DNA of 64,000 bases from Mediannikoviicoccus vaginalis (GTDB lineage Bacteria; Bacillota; Clostridia; Tissierellales; Peptoniphilaceae), in the NCBI RefSeq assembly GCF_928097925.1, contig NZ_CAKMRI010000001.1, positions 1,674,001-1,738,000 of the forward strand, read 5' to 3'. The notes beneath the pieces were generated by a model, which ran no database searches, was not told where the DNA came from, and worked only from the letters and a program-made list of their open reading frames with translations. Every line of letters begins with the position of its first letter. Within the stretch, counting starts at the first letter, position 1. The translations under genes and the position numbers were made by a program. Of this stretch, positions 15,086 to 24,764 are shown piece after piece.

Positions 15086-16750
15086 ATGAAATTTTTAGAC
15101 GAATTAGAAAAAGTGCTAAGTTCAGATAAACGATTTATTGGAGAAGATAATCAAATAATTAAGACAAAAGTGTCAGATGCGGCAAGAAGTAATGACGGAG
15201 AATTATTAAAGGCATTATTTAAAAATAAATTACTAAAAGAAGTCTTTTTTACAAAAGTTGATGATATTTATGTATTTGATAAAAATAAATTTGTATGGGT
15301 TTTAGAATCAAAAGAATTTCTTCCCGATTCATATACAATGTACAAAAATAAAATTGGTCTTGTAGACGCAATTAATAATATGATTAGTAAACAACAAGAT
15401 GTGTCATTGGTATGGCCATATAAGGACTGTGTATTAGAAGGTGGACAAACTAAAGAAGATCAAAAGAGAGATGAAATTTTTTATAATGAAACTTTAGCAC
15501 CGGACCAAGTAAATAGACTTCTTGCTCTAAAAGTTTTAGGGAATGCTAAAAGATATACAAAAGACGGTGTAGAAGAAGATATAGAGTTTAATGAACATGA
15601 TAATTTAATTATTAAAGGGAATAATTTGCTTGCTTTATCTTCGCTATTGGAAAGATATGAAGGACAAGTCAAATGTATTTATATAGATCCACCTTACAAT
15701 ACAAGTACTGACAGTTTTGGATATAATGACAATTTCAATAGGTCTACATGGTTAACTTTTATGAAAAATAGATTAAAATTAGCTAGAAAACTATTGTCAG
15801 AAGATGGGGCTATTTATGTGCAATTAGATTATCATCAAGCGCATTATTGTAAAGTACTAATGGATGAAGTTTTTGGTGAAGACAATTTTGAAAGAGAAAT
15901 AATATGGAGAATAGGCTGGATTTCAGGTTACAAATCAGTGGATAATAATTGGATTAGAAATCATGACACTATTTTATTTTATTCAAAAGATAATAAGAGA
16001 CTAAGATTTATAAAAAATTATATTTTAAAAAATGAATTTAAAGAAATTGCAAAAAGTGAAGCTGAGCGTTATCCAATAGAAGATGTATGGAATGGAAATG
16101 AATATGATAATTTAAACAGTATTGCCATAACGTCGTTTTCTGGAGAAACAGTATCTAAAATGCTGGAAAAGTCAGATGAAGTTAAAGGTCAGAAGTCTGA
16201 AAAATTGATAGAAAGAATATTTAAAGCTCATACTACCAAAGGTGATTTAGTAATGGATTTTTTTCTTGGGAGTGGTACAACTGCTGCTGTTGCACACAAG
16301 ATGGGATTAAGATATATAGGTATAGAACAACTTGATAAACACATAGATATTTCCTTACGAAGATTAAATAAAGTCTTATTGGGAGAACAAAGTGGAATTT
16401 CAAAAAAACATGATTGGAAAGGTGGAGGTTCATTTATTTACTGTGAACTTCTAGAAGACAATGAAAATCTTGTTAATGAACTTGAAGATGCCAAGGACTC
16501 AAAAGCCGTTAAAGAAATTTTAAATAAGGCCATAGATAATGGAAAGTTAATTCCATCTATCCTACCAAGTGATTTGAAAAACACAGAAGAAGAATTTAAT
16601 AACCTTAGTCTTGATGAACAAAAAAATCTTGTTATGGAGCTTTTAAATAAGAATAAATTATATGTTAACTTATCAGATATGGATGATGAAGATTATGACG
16701 TTAATGAAGCTGATAAGAAGTTTACTAGAAGCTTTTACAATAAGGAGTAG
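15086..16750 (+). CDS. Type III restriction-modification methyltransferase subunit (Mod)
   Basis: This site-specific adenine methyltransferase is also the DNA-recognition subunit for Res. I start it at 15086 (GAGGGAG upstream), giving 554 residues; the in-frame ATG at 15056 has no ribosome site. Motif IV DPPYNTSTDSF and the SAM motif DFFLGSGTTAAVAHKMG are in the order typical of beta-class Mod enzymes. The variable region between them that reads DNA is rather short (about 130 residues), and the protein is shorter than many Mods. I see no simple-sequence tract that would suggest phase variation. Res follows 3 bp later. Confidence 0.93.
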   Translation: MKFLDELEKVLSSDKRFIGEDNQIIKTKVSDAARSNDGELLKALFKNKLLKEVFFTKVDDIYVFDKNKFVWVLESKEFLPDSYTMYKNKIGLVDAINNMISKQQDVSLVWPYKDCVLEGGQTKEDQKRDEIFYNETLAPDQVNRLLALKVLGNAKRYTKDGVEEDIEFNEHDNLIIKGNNLLALSSLLERYEGQVKCIYIDPPYNTSTDSFGYNDNFNRSTWLTFMKNRLKLARKLLSEDGAIYVQLDYHQAHYCKVLMDEVFGEDNFEREIIWRIGWISGYKSVDNNWIRNHDTILFYSKDNKRLRFIKNYILKNEFKEIAKSEAERYPIEDVWNGNEYDNLNSIAITSFSGETVSKMLEKSDEVKGQKSEKLIERIFKAHTTKGDLVMDFFLGSGTTAAVAHKMGLRYIGIEQLDKHIDISLRRLNKVLLGEQSGISKKHDWKGGGSFIYCELLEDNENLVNELEDAKDSKAVKEILNKAIDNGKLIPSILPSDLKNTEEEFNNLSLDEQKNLVMELLNKNKLYVNLSDMDDEDYDVNEADKKFTRSFYNKE

Positions 16751-16753
16751 TTT

Positions 16754-19348
16754 ATGAGTGAACAATACTTATATCAAAAACTAGACGCTTTAAAAGAGAT
16801 GGGTTTTTTAAAAGAAATACCATCATATATTGAATCAAATTTAAATCCTAATATAGTTCTTCGTGATTACCAGGAAGAAGCTTTTAAATATTTTATAACC
16901 TATGTGGAAAGTGATTTAATTAAAAACAAACAAATTCATAATCTTTTTCATATGGCAACAGGATCTGGAAAGACCGTTATAATGGCGGGATTAATTCTTT
17001 ATTTATATGCGCAAGGTTATAGAAAGTTTTTGTTTTTTGTAAATCAAAATAATATTATCGAAAAAACAAAGGAAAATTTCTTAAATCCTTCTTCAATAAA
17101 GTATTTATTTACAGATAATATTGAGCTAATGGGAGAACAGGTTCAAGTTAAAGAAGTGGATAACTTTGCTTTTTATGATAAAAACGCAATTAATATTTGT
17201 TTTACCTCAACTCAAAAACTTCATTTAGATATGAATTTCCCAAAGGAAAACTCTCCTACCATTGAAGATTTTGAAGATGAAAAAATTGTTTTAATATCAG
17301 ACGAGTCCCATCATATAAATACTGTGACAAAGGGACTTACAAAAACTGAAAAAACAAATATAGAAGAGAATGTTAAAAGCTGGGAGTATACTATTGAAAG
17401 AATTTTTAGGGCAAACAGGGACAATGCCCTATTAGAATTTACTGCAACGGCAGATTTGAAAGATCCAAAAGTGGAGAAAAAATATTTAGATAAGATTGTC
17501 TATGACTACACTTTGTCCAAATTTAGGGAAAGCGGATACACCAAAGACTTTAAAAATATGCAGGGAGATTATGATAGATGGACCAGAACTTTACTTGCTC
17601 TTGTTATAAGTGAATATAGGAGACATCTTTTTGGTGATAGTGGTCAAAATATTAAACCTGTTATTCTTTTAAAATCAAAAACCATTAAAGAGTCTAAAGA
17701 GTTTTATGACGAATTTTATAGTAGATTAAATAGTCTTAATCCTGATGATATATTAAGCTTTAAAGACTCTGACAATGAATATTTGAGAAATGCCATTGAG
17801 TATTTCTTAGAAAAAGATTCAAGTTTAAGATCTCTTGTTGCTGATATAAAACTTGGATTTGAAGTTGATAATTCTATAATTTTAAACTCTAAAAGTGAGT
17901 CTGAAGAAAAAGAAAAACAAGTTGCCGTTAATTCCCTTGAGGCGAAAAATAATCCTTATAGAATAATTTTTACAGTTGATATGTTAAATGAAGGCTGGGA
18001 TGTGTTAAATCTTTTTGATATTGTTAGACTATATGAAACAAGGGATGGGAGAAACGGAAAGCCGGGAAAGACAACAATAAGTGAAGCTCAATTAATTGGT
18101 CGTGGGGCGAGATATTGTCCATTTAAAATTGAAGATGACCAGCCTAGAAATAAACGTAAGTATGATTTTGATGTTACAAATGAAAATAGAGTATTGGAAA
18201 CTCTTTTATATCACTCAATGCAAGATTCAAGGTATATTGGTGAGCTAAGAAATGCTCTTAAGCAAACAGGTTTATTAGCTGATGCTCCAATGGAAATTGA
18301 ATATATATTAAAGGACGAATTTAAACAAACGGACTTTTACAATAATGCATTTGTATTTTCTAATAGAAGAGTTGAGAAGTCGAGAAACAAGGTTATGGAA
18401 ATTGATAAAAAAATCCAAAATAGTTTTTATCAGCACAAAGTATCCACGGGAAGTTCTTTTGTTTATGAGCTGTTTTTTGAGGATAAAGTTCAAAATTATG
18501 TTATGAAATACATTTCACAATTTAAATTTAAAGACATTCCATTAAATATTATTGAAGGAGCGATGGATAATTTTGAAATTTTAAAATTTAATACTCTTAA
18601 ATCTTATTTTCCTAACCTAAAATCAAAAAGAGAGTTTTTGCAATCGGATAATTATTTAGGAAATATTACACTTCAAATTGAAAGTCCGTTTGATAAGGCA
18701 CAGGCAAAAGATTTTTATGATGCAAGTGTAAAAATTTTAAAAGACATATCGTCATATATTCAAAAGATTGAGACAGAGTATGAGGGTACAAAGGAATTTT
18801 ACTCTAATAGTATTCGTAATGTAATAAAAGATAAGAAAATTTATGTGGATAATCCTCATGGAGATGGATTGGGAATATCACAAGCTACACTTGTAAATGA
18901 GAATAGCTTGGATTTAGAGTTTGAACCTTGGTATGTTTACAATGATAATTATGGAACTAGCGAAGAAAAATCTTTTGTAAAATATTTTAAAGGAATAGTG
19001 AAAGAGTTAAGAGAAAAATATGATGAAGTTTATTTAGTGAGAAACGAAAGAATACCATCACTTGCAATTTATGAATTTGATACTGGAGAAAGATTTGAAC
19101 CTGATTTTTTATTGTTTTTAAGAGATAGAGGTACAGATGGATATATTCAAGAGCAAATTTATATTGAACCTAAAGGAGGCCATTTATTAGATAAAGATAA
19201 ATGGAAAGAAGAGTTTTTATTAAAAATAGAAAGTCAGGGTATTCCTGTAAAAAAATATGTAGATGATAATAAGTACAGTATATTAGGACTACCTTTCTTT
19301 AATAAGGAGCTTAGGATGGAAGAGTTTGAAAATTTTATATTAAAATAG
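16754..19348 (+). CDS. Type III restriction endonuclease subunit (Res)
   Basis: This 864-residue subunit is an ATP-dependent translocase/nuclease. Walker A is MATGSGKTVIMAG (about residues 69-81) and Walker B-like ISDESHH lies at about 180-186. Helicase motif VI-like sequence LIGRGARYCPF is in the middle. The C-terminal nuclease core reads ERFEPDFLLFL ... IYIEPKGGHLL, the PD-(D/E)xK pattern of Res proteins. It is intact and coupled to Mod by a 3-bp gap. Together they would cut unmodified foreign DNA after translocation from two head-to-head sites. Confidence 0.94.
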   Translation: MSEQYLYQKLDALKEMGFLKEIPSYIESNLNPNIVLRDYQEEAFKYFITYVESDLIKNKQIHNLFHMATGSGKTVIMAGLILYLYAQGYRKFLFFVNQNNIIEKTKENFLNPSSIKYLFTDNIELMGEQVQVKEVDNFAFYDKNAINICFTSTQKLHLDMNFPKENSPTIEDFEDEKIVLISDESHHINTVTKGLTKTEKTNIEENVKSWEYTIERIFRANRDNALLEFTATADLKDPKVEKKYLDKIVYDYTLSKFRESGYTKDFKNMQGDYDRWTRTLLALVISEYRRHLFGDSGQNIKPVILLKSKTIKESKEFYDEFYSRLNSLNPDDILSFKDSDNEYLRNAIEYFLEKDSSLRSLVADIKLGFEVDNSIILNSKSESEEKEKQVAVNSLEAKNNPYRIIFTVDMLNEGWDVLNLFDIVRLYETRDGRNGKPGKTTISEAQLIGRGARYCPFKIEDDQPRNKRKYDFDVTNENRVLETLLYHSMQDSRYIGELRNALKQTGLLADAPMEIEYILKDEFKQTDFYNNAFVFSNRRVEKSRNKVMEIDKKIQNSFYQHKVSTGSSFVYELFFEDKVQNYVMKYISQFKFKDIPLNIIEGAMDNFEILKFNTLKSYFPNLKSKREFLQSDNYLGNITLQIESPFDKAQAKDFYDASVKILKDISSYIQKIETEYEGTKEFYSNSIRNVIKDKKIYVDNPHGDGLGISQATLVNENSLDLEFEPWYVYNDNYGTSEEKSFVKYFKGIVKELREKYDEVYLVRNERIPSLAIYEFDTGERFEPDFLLFLRDRGTDGYIQEQIYIEPKGGHLLDKDKWKEEFLLKIESQGIPVKKYVDDNKYSILGLPFFNKELRMEEFENFILK

Positions 19349-19357
19349 GAGAAGAAG

Positions 19358-21073
19358 ATGAGATTTTTAGCTAAAGAAATTCAAATTAAACATTTTCGAA
19401 AAATAGACAACCTTACTATAAATTTAGGTGATAAAATAACTGTATTATCGGGTATTAATGGAGTAGGAAAATCTAATATTATGTCTCTAATAGCGATGTC
19501 ATTTGGGAAAATGGGAAGTCGAATTGCAGGAGGAAATTTTTTTCCTCATTTTGATGAATATTTTATAATAACGGAAGATGAATATAATAAACAAACTAGT
19601 AATAAGTATGAAGCTTATTTAAAGATTTCAGCAGATGATGGAGTTGTACAAAAAAGACTTGGTTTAAAAAATGACATTAAACAAGGCAGAGGGATTAGAG
19701 TATTACCAAGATCAACAAATTATTTTACAAAAGATAAAGCCTCTACTGAAGTCATTAGAGAGACAAAAGACAAATTTAATATTGGAGATTCTGCTAGAGT
19801 GCCAGTCCCCACGATTTTTATATCTCTATCTAGACTATTTCCAATGGGGGAAACAGAATTAGATGAAAAATTAATAAATAACAATAATGAAATTATAAAA
19901 GATGGAGTGGTAAATAAGTATGTAGAGTGGTATAATCGAGTGTTGCCACTATCTATAGATGTGAATAAGTATAAGACTAGCAATATAAAAAAAGTGGTTA
20001 ATGCAAATGGAAGAATTCATGTAGAACTAGTTGATTCAGATGCAAGAACTGAATCGGTAGGTGAAGATAATTTGGGAACTATTATTTCTGCATTGGTTGA
20101 TTTTTTCTATTTAAAAGAAAAGCAGAAAAGTGAATATGTTGGTGGGATTGTTTGTATAGATGAAGTAGATGCATCATTGCATCCTAGTGCTCAAATTAGA
20201 TTGTTTGAACTATTAGAAGAATTATCAGAAGAACTTAATTTACAAATATTTATGACTACACATTCCATGACTATGCTTAATAAAATAATAAAAAAGCAGA
20301 ATAGAGATAGTGAAAATTTCAAGTTAGTTTATATATTAGACCCAAGAATACCAAGAATTAAAGAGAATATCAATTCAATTGAAGATATTAAAGCAGATAT
20401 GTATGATGAAAATACTTACTTTAAACCGATAATAAAAGTTTATTGTGAAGATATAGAAACGGAGTTTATTTTCAATCAACTAATAAAAATATTAAACCAT
20501 GAAGAGAATCTTGCTTTGCCTGAATATAAAATATTTCCAATGGCTTTAGGACATACTCAATTAGAAAATTTAAGAGAATTTGATAAATATTTTGAATCGA
20601 CAATAATTTTAGTAGACGGTGATGCTAAGAGCCGAGAAGGGGTTAATTTTCTAAACAAATATCTGGATGAAGATATTAAAGGTTTAAACCCTAGAGAGCT
20701 GAAGGAAAATGTATTGTCTCTACCATCATTCTTAGCACCAGAATCATACTATTATTATGTTTTGAGAAGACTTTTAGATGATAAACCTTTTTGGCAACAA
20801 TTAGGAAGGCAAGATTTGCGAAGAGATTACACTTCACGTAATTTAAATATCATCTTAGATAAAGTGAAATTAGATAATGAAAATAACATTAAAAATGATG
20901 AACTAAAAAAAGTATTCTCAGGAGAGAATTTGAATCGAATAAAAGAATTCATAGATGAATCTCAATTGTTAACTTATTATTACAAAAAATATCCTGAAGA
21001 ATTATTAGTTTTTAAAGAAGATGTAAAGAGAGTATTTGATATTATAGAAAATAAAGTTAAGGCGAATTTATAA
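19358..21073 (+). CDS. OLD-family ATPase with TOPRIM nuclease domain
   Basis: The protein has 571 residues. The N-terminal SMC-like ATPase domain has Walker A GINGVGKSNIMSLI (about residues 33-46) and Walker B GIVCIDEVDASLHPSAQ (about 262-278), with a following His (TTHS). The C-terminal half has TOPRIM-like acidic motifs, KVYCEDIETEFIF and IILVDGDAKSREG. This is the layout of OLD nucleases and GajA, but no GajB-type helicase is beside it. It is 9 bp behind res and 16 bp before a Dam-like methylase, so it belongs to one operon with the type III system. An antiviral role is inferred. Confidence 0.88.
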   Translation: MRFLAKEIQIKHFRKIDNLTINLGDKITVLSGINGVGKSNIMSLIAMSFGKMGSRIAGGNFFPHFDEYFIITEDEYNKQTSNKYEAYLKISADDGVVQKRLGLKNDIKQGRGIRVLPRSTNYFTKDKASTEVIRETKDKFNIGDSARVPVPTIFISLSRLFPMGETELDEKLINNNNEIIKDGVVNKYVEWYNRVLPLSIDVNKYKTSNIKKVVNANGRIHVELVDSDARTESVGEDNLGTIISALVDFFYLKEKQKSEYVGGIVCIDEVDASLHPSAQIRLFELLEELSEELNLQIFMTTHSMTMLNKIIKKQNRDSENFKLVYILDPRIPRIKENINSIEDIKADMYDENTYFKPIIKVYCEDIETEFIFNQLIKILNHEENLALPEYKIFPMALGHTQLENLREFDKYFESTIILVDGDAKSREGVNFLNKYLDEDIKGLNPRELKENVLSLPSFLAPESYYYYVLRRLLDDKPFWQQLGRQDLRRDYTSRNLNIILDKVKLDNENNIKNDELKKVFSGENLNRIKEFIDESQLLTYYYKKYPEELLVFKEDVKRVFDIIENKVKANL

Positions 21074-21089
21074 AGAAGGAGGTTGTGCC

Positions 21090-21962
21090 ATGCCAAGAAC
21101 TTATTCGCCGTTACGATATCCTGGGGGTAAAACTCAATTATCAAGATTTGTAATGCAACTTTTGGAACTTAATAAGCTTGATGATATTGTTTATACTGAA
21201 CCATTTGCAGGTGGATTTGGTGCTGGATTGGAATTATTATTTAAAAACAAAGTAAAGTCTGTAATAATAAATGATTATGATATTGCTATTTATTCAATAT
21301 GGTATGCGATATTGAATGAGACTGAAAGATTTATTAATGATATAAACAATATTAAGATAACCATTCAGGAATGGGAAATTCAGAAAGATAAGTATAATAA
21401 ATTATTTGAAGAGAAAAAGTACTCTTATGATTTAGCTTTAGCAACTTATTTTTTAAATAGGACTAATAGATCTGGAATCATAACTGGAGGACCAATCGGA
21501 GGGAAAAATCAAAAAAGTAATTATAAACTGGATTGTAGATTTAATAAAGATGATTTGATAAAAAAGATTTTAAAAATAAAAGAATATAAAGAGAAAATTC
21601 AATTATATAACCTAGAATCTAATGACTTTATTGAAAAAATAATTTTAAAATACAATCCAGATGACATATTTGTTTTTTTTGACCCTCCATATTATGAACA
21701 AGGCAAAAATTTATATACGAATTTCTTTAAACATGATAATCATGTAAAACTACAAAAAAAAATAAAATGTTTAACGGAATATTATTGGATAATGACTTAT
21801 GATAATAAACAAGAAATTAGAAATATATACCAAGACTATAAAAAATACCTATATAGTATTAATTATTATGCTGCTAATGTTAGAAAAGCAAAGGAAATTC
21901 TAATTCATTCTGATAAGGTTGTAGTTAATAGTTGCAATGGGATTAATATGGAATCTATTTAA
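21090..21962 (+). CDS. D12-class (Dam-like) DNA adenine methyltransferase
   Basis: This 290-residue N6-adenine methylase of the alpha class has motif I RYPGGKTQLSRFV at the N-terminus, TEPFAGGFGAGLELLF, and motif IV FVFFDPPYYEQGKNLY (about residues 193-208). AGGAGG precedes the ATG. No matching type II restriction enzyme is present. Its position as last gene of the mod-res-OLD operon suggests that it protects the host from the OLD nuclease or adds a second methyl mark. Its recognition site cannot be read from sequence, though GATC is common in this class. Confidence 0.93.
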   Translation: MPRTYSPLRYPGGKTQLSRFVMQLLELNKLDDIVYTEPFAGGFGAGLELLFKNKVKSVIINDYDIAIYSIWYAILNETERFINDINNIKITIQEWEIQKDKYNKLFEEKKYSYDLALATYFLNRTNRSGIITGGPIGGKNQKSNYKLDCRFNKDDLIKKILKIKEYKEKIQLYNLESNDFIEKIILKYNPDDIFVFFDPPYYEQGKNLYTNFFKHDNHVKLQKKIKCLTEYYWIMTYDNKQEIRNIYQDYKKYLYSINYYAANVRKAKEILIHSDKVVVNSCNGINMESI

Positions 21963-22011
21963 AATGTTGCAATCTAAAAACCATTTAACCATTTTATATT
22001 CCTAAACTTCA

Positions 22012-22050
22012 CCAACGCATATTAAGCACAACTTAGTATGCGTCTTTTGG
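22012..22050 (+). terminator. Terminator of the defence operon
   Basis: ACGCATATTAAG and CTTAGTATGCGT pair (12 bp, one wobble) around CACAA and are followed by CTTTT. The flanks ACCAA/TTGGT extend the pairing. Confidence 0.75.
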
Positions 22051-22065
22051 TTTTAAGCCTCTCTC

Positions 22066-22106
22066 TAAAAAATAAAAAATAGAGCATTCCATTAAGGTCT
22101 GCTCCA
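22066..22106 (-). terminator. Terminator of rhuM
   Basis: On the minus strand GAGCA...TGCTC forms a hairpin followed by a T-rich stretch, just after the rhuM stop. It faces the terminator of the convergent defence operon. Confidence 0.7.
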
Positions 22107-22119
22107 TTTTTCAAGCGTA

Positions 22120-23190
22120 TTATTCTTCTTCTAAATCTTTCGTATTATCTTCAAGTTCTAAGAACTTATCAAAGTCACTTTTGTAAAGTCTATCTTGTAT
22201 AATTCTATATTTTTCAAACTCACTTTCTGCGTGCTTTTTTGCAAGAGCTGCAGATACTTTTCCTGCATCGTTTAAGATTTCTTTATCCCATAATTGTAAA
22301 AATCCATTTAGTCTATTTTCCCAATCTTCCATAGTCATTGGGATATGTCTTTCTGCTTGCATTTCTGCCATATCTAAATAAGCAGATACTATTCTTTGCA
22401 TTTGTCTTAATTCTTTTTCGTTTAGATAATTATTTGCAACGACTACATCATATGTATGAATTTTTGAATCTGGAGAGCCTTCCCAAGTTGTAAGTCCCAT
22501 ATTTTTAGTTTTGTGATTGGCTCTATCTACAATTAATTCGGCTGCAGTTTTTCCATGAATTGCATAGTGCAGTTTATTTTGAATAGCAGCAAAAAATCTT
22601 TTAGTTGCCTTTGCAGATGGATCGTAGTCTAAAGATGTGGCATAAATATCTGTGATTTTTTGATAGAATCTTCTCTCGGATAATCTAATTTCACGAATTT
22701 TTACAAGTAATTTTTCGAAATAATCTTTGGTAAGTTTTGTGCCAGAATTTTTTAATCTTTCATCATCCATTGCCCAACCTTTAATTGTAAAATCTTTTAC
22801 AATTTGGTTTGCCCACTTTCTAAATTGGACGGCACGTTCGTTATTTACTTTAAAACCTACTGCAATAATTGCTTGTAGGTTATAGTGTTTTGTATTATAT
22901 GATTTTCCGTCGTTTGCAGTTATTAAGTATTTCTTAATAACTGAATTTTCGTCTAGCTCGTTATCGTCAAATATTTTTTTTAGATGCTGATTTATTGCAG
23001 AAACACTAACATCATAAAGAGCTGCCATCATCTTTTGAGTCAGCCAAATATTTTCATCTTCATATCTAACTTCAATAGCTTCTTTATCATCACCCTTAGC
23101 TGCAATAAAAGTCAAGTATTCAGCCGCGGAAGACCTAATTTGAAGTTCTTTTTTATTTTGGTTTTCATTTTTATCCATTTCTTTACTCAC
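22120..23190 (-). CDS. rhuM: RhuM-family protein
   Basis: The 356-residue protein is of the RhuM family, which is widespread in genomic islands and often found beside restriction-modification genes. The N-terminal part has the family sequence IWLTQKMMAALYDVSVSAINQHLKKIF, a helix-turn-helix-like region, followed by YNLQAIIAVGFKVNNERAVQFRKWA. The C-terminal half is helical, ending in an acidic tail. It starts at GTG with GGAGG upstream. It is convergent with the defence operon and has its own terminator. The biochemical role is unknown; regulation of, or partnership with, the restriction system is a common guess. Confidence 0.9.
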   Translation of the reverse strand: MSKEMDKNENQNKKELQIRSSAAEYLTFIAAKGDDKEAIEVRYEDENIWLTQKMMAALYDVSVSAINQHLKKIFDDNELDENSVIKKYLITANDGKSYNTKHYNLQAIIAVGFKVNNERAVQFRKWANQIVKDFTIKGWAMDDERLKNSGTKLTKDYFEKLLVKIREIRLSERRFYQKITDIYATSLDYDPSAKATKRFFAAIQNKLHYAIHGKTAAELIVDRANHKTKNMGLTTWEGSPDSKIHTYDVVVANNYLNEKELRQMQRIVSAYLDMAEMQAERHIPMTMEDWENRLNGFLQLWDKEILNDAGKVSAALAKKHAESEFEKYRIIQDRLYKSDFDKFLELEDNTKDLEEE

Positions 23191-23423
23191 AATTATCCTC
23201 CAAGTACAACTGTAATTATAAACTTAAACTCGAATATTTTATGAAATTTAATTAAGTGTATTATAATTTGTTATATTTGTAAAGCTTGTTGAGATGAATT
23301 TGTTTTAGTGCAGTATCACAGTAAAAGTATGGTAAAATATATTTGAATTAAATTTTTAAAAGCATGGAAGCCTTTGGATTTTTCTGGGGTTTTTTTAAAT
23401 CATAGATTAGAAAGGGGGTACAT

Positions 23424-24131
23424 ATGAGTAACAAAGAAAGAAATCATGGATTTAATAGACATGAGTTTAGCCTGGCCTTTAGAGATACTATTCCCATAAT
23501 GGCGGGATATGTTTTTATTGGATTTGCATTTGGGATTTTGATGATTGAAGAGGGCTACCCAATATGGTGTCCAATTGTTATGAGTATTTTAATTTATTCT
23601 GCAGTGCTTGAGTTTGCGGCGGTGCCTCTACTATTACTTCCCTTTGATCCTCTAGGATTATTTTTTATTGGGGTTATGCTAAATGCAAGGCATTTATTCT
23701 ATGGCATACCTCTACTTAGAAGGTATCAAAACATGGAGAAGGCAAGGCGTTTTTTAATCTTTGGTCTAACTGATGAAGTGTTTTCAATTCAATCTGCAAA
23801 TATGAGTAATCCAGAAAAAAATAAACAGTATTGTATTTTTGTGACAATGTTTGGATATTTTTATTGGAATTTAGGAACTCTTTTAGGTTCTATCAGTGGG
23901 AAATTAATAACTGCAGACCTCTTTGGCCTGGACTTTGCACTAACGGCACTTTTTATAGTGATGTTAATAGAGCAATCTAAAAACAAATCGGGAAAGTTGA
24001 GTGGAATTACGGGAATAGTACTTTCTATTTTTGCACTTTTGGTGTTTGGTAAGGACAACATGGCCATTGCGTCTATGATTTTAATTTTAGTTACACTTAT
24101 TTTAGGAAGGAAGGTATTTGACAATGAATAA
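23424..24131 (+). CDS. azlC: AzlC-family branched-chain amino acid exporter, large subunit
   Basis: This 235-residue integral membrane protein matches AzlC: AFRDTIPIMAGYVFIGFAFGIL at the start, EFAAVPLLLLPFDPLGLFFIGVMLNARHLFYG in the middle and about seven hydrophobic helices. With AzlD it exports branched-chain amino acids or analogues. GGGGGT precedes the ATG. The stop overlaps azlD by 8 bp. The 233-bp upstream gap is AT-rich, with an imperfect hairpin and T-run at about 23360-23396 that may be a terminator or attenuator; no leader peptide is evident. Confidence 0.93.
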   Translation: MSNKERNHGFNRHEFSLAFRDTIPIMAGYVFIGFAFGILMIEEGYPIWCPIVMSILIYSAVLEFAAVPLLLLPFDPLGLFFIGVMLNARHLFYGIPLLRRYQNMEKARRFLIFGLTDEVFSIQSANMSNPEKNKQYCIFVTMFGYFYWNLGTLLGSISGKLITADLFGLDFALTALFIVMLIEQSKNKSGKLSGITGIVLSIFALLVFGKDNMAIASMILILVTLILGRKVFDNE

Positions 24132-24447
24132 TAAAGAGATGATAATTGCAATTATTATACTGGCTATTTCCGTTCAAGTTACTAGGGCGCTGCCATTTAT
24201 TATTTTCAGAGATGAAGCCAAAATGCCTCCTGTTATAAGTTATTTGGAGAAAGTTCTGCCAGCGGCAGTTATGGGAATGTTAGTTGTGTATTGCTTTAAA
24301 GATTATGACTACTCTTCCTTTCGAAATGTAGTTCCGGAAGTGTTGTCGGCGGCGGTTGTGTTTGGTGTGCACTTGTGGAAAAAGAATATGATTTTAAGTA
24401 TTATATTGGGAACGACTTTGTATATGGTGTTAATTCGAGTGATATAA
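24124..24447 (+). CDS. azlD: AzlD-family branched-chain amino acid exporter, small subunit
   Basis: This 107-residue membrane protein has four hydrophobic segments and the AzlD pattern IQVTRALPFIIF...MPPVISYLEKVLPAAVMGMLVVYC. I use the ATG at 24124 rather than the TTG at 24118. It overlaps the azlC stop (ATGAATAA), as is usual for this pair. The gene ends directly at the beginning of an intergenic repeat block. Confidence 0.92.
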   Translation: MNNKEMIIAIIILAISVQVTRALPFIIFRDEAKMPPVISYLEKVLPAAVMGMLVVYCFKDYDYSSFRNVVPEVLSAAVVFGVHLWKKNMILSIILGTTLYMVLIRVI

Positions 24448-24764
24448 GTGATTAGAAATGAGATGTTGGAAGTGGGAAGTAAGGAACAAAAAAGCTTTGT
24501 TTTTTTAGAAAATTTTGTCTAAGTGTCTTAAAATGTTATGAAGGTATAGCCTCGCTTCGCTCGGAGATGTTTCGACTCGCTGTCGCTCGCTCAACATGAC
24601 AATACTAGGCTTTACATTTCTAGTAAGGAAAAAGACGGGTCGCCTTCTGACACTTTTCTGTCGAAAAGTGAAACGAGATCGACATTTGACCTACAACGAA
24701 GACGCCGTCTTCTGTTAGGTCAAGAACTCGCTCACGCTAGCTCAGAATGAGGAGTAACATTTCT
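24448..24764. repeat. Mosaic intergenic repeats (purine tract, families C and D)
   Basis: No gene is present. A purine-rich GAAGTGGGAAGTAAGG tract begins right after azlD. 24490-24625 is a family C unit almost identical to 29430-29557 (TTTTGTCTAAGTGTCTTAAAATG..., then CTCGCTTCGCTCGGAGATG). 24639-24750 is family D: CACTTTT/AAAAGTG hairpin, then a long hairpin formed by GACCTA...GAAGAC and GTCTTC...TAGGTC. The block ends AGGAGTAACATTTCTATGAAA, which supplies the apparent ribosome site and ATG of the next gene. Confidence 0.8.

Noticed and set aside
19358-21073. Gabija system (GajA)
   Set aside because: The ATPase-TOPRIM layout fits, but no UvrD-like GajB helicase gene is adjacent.
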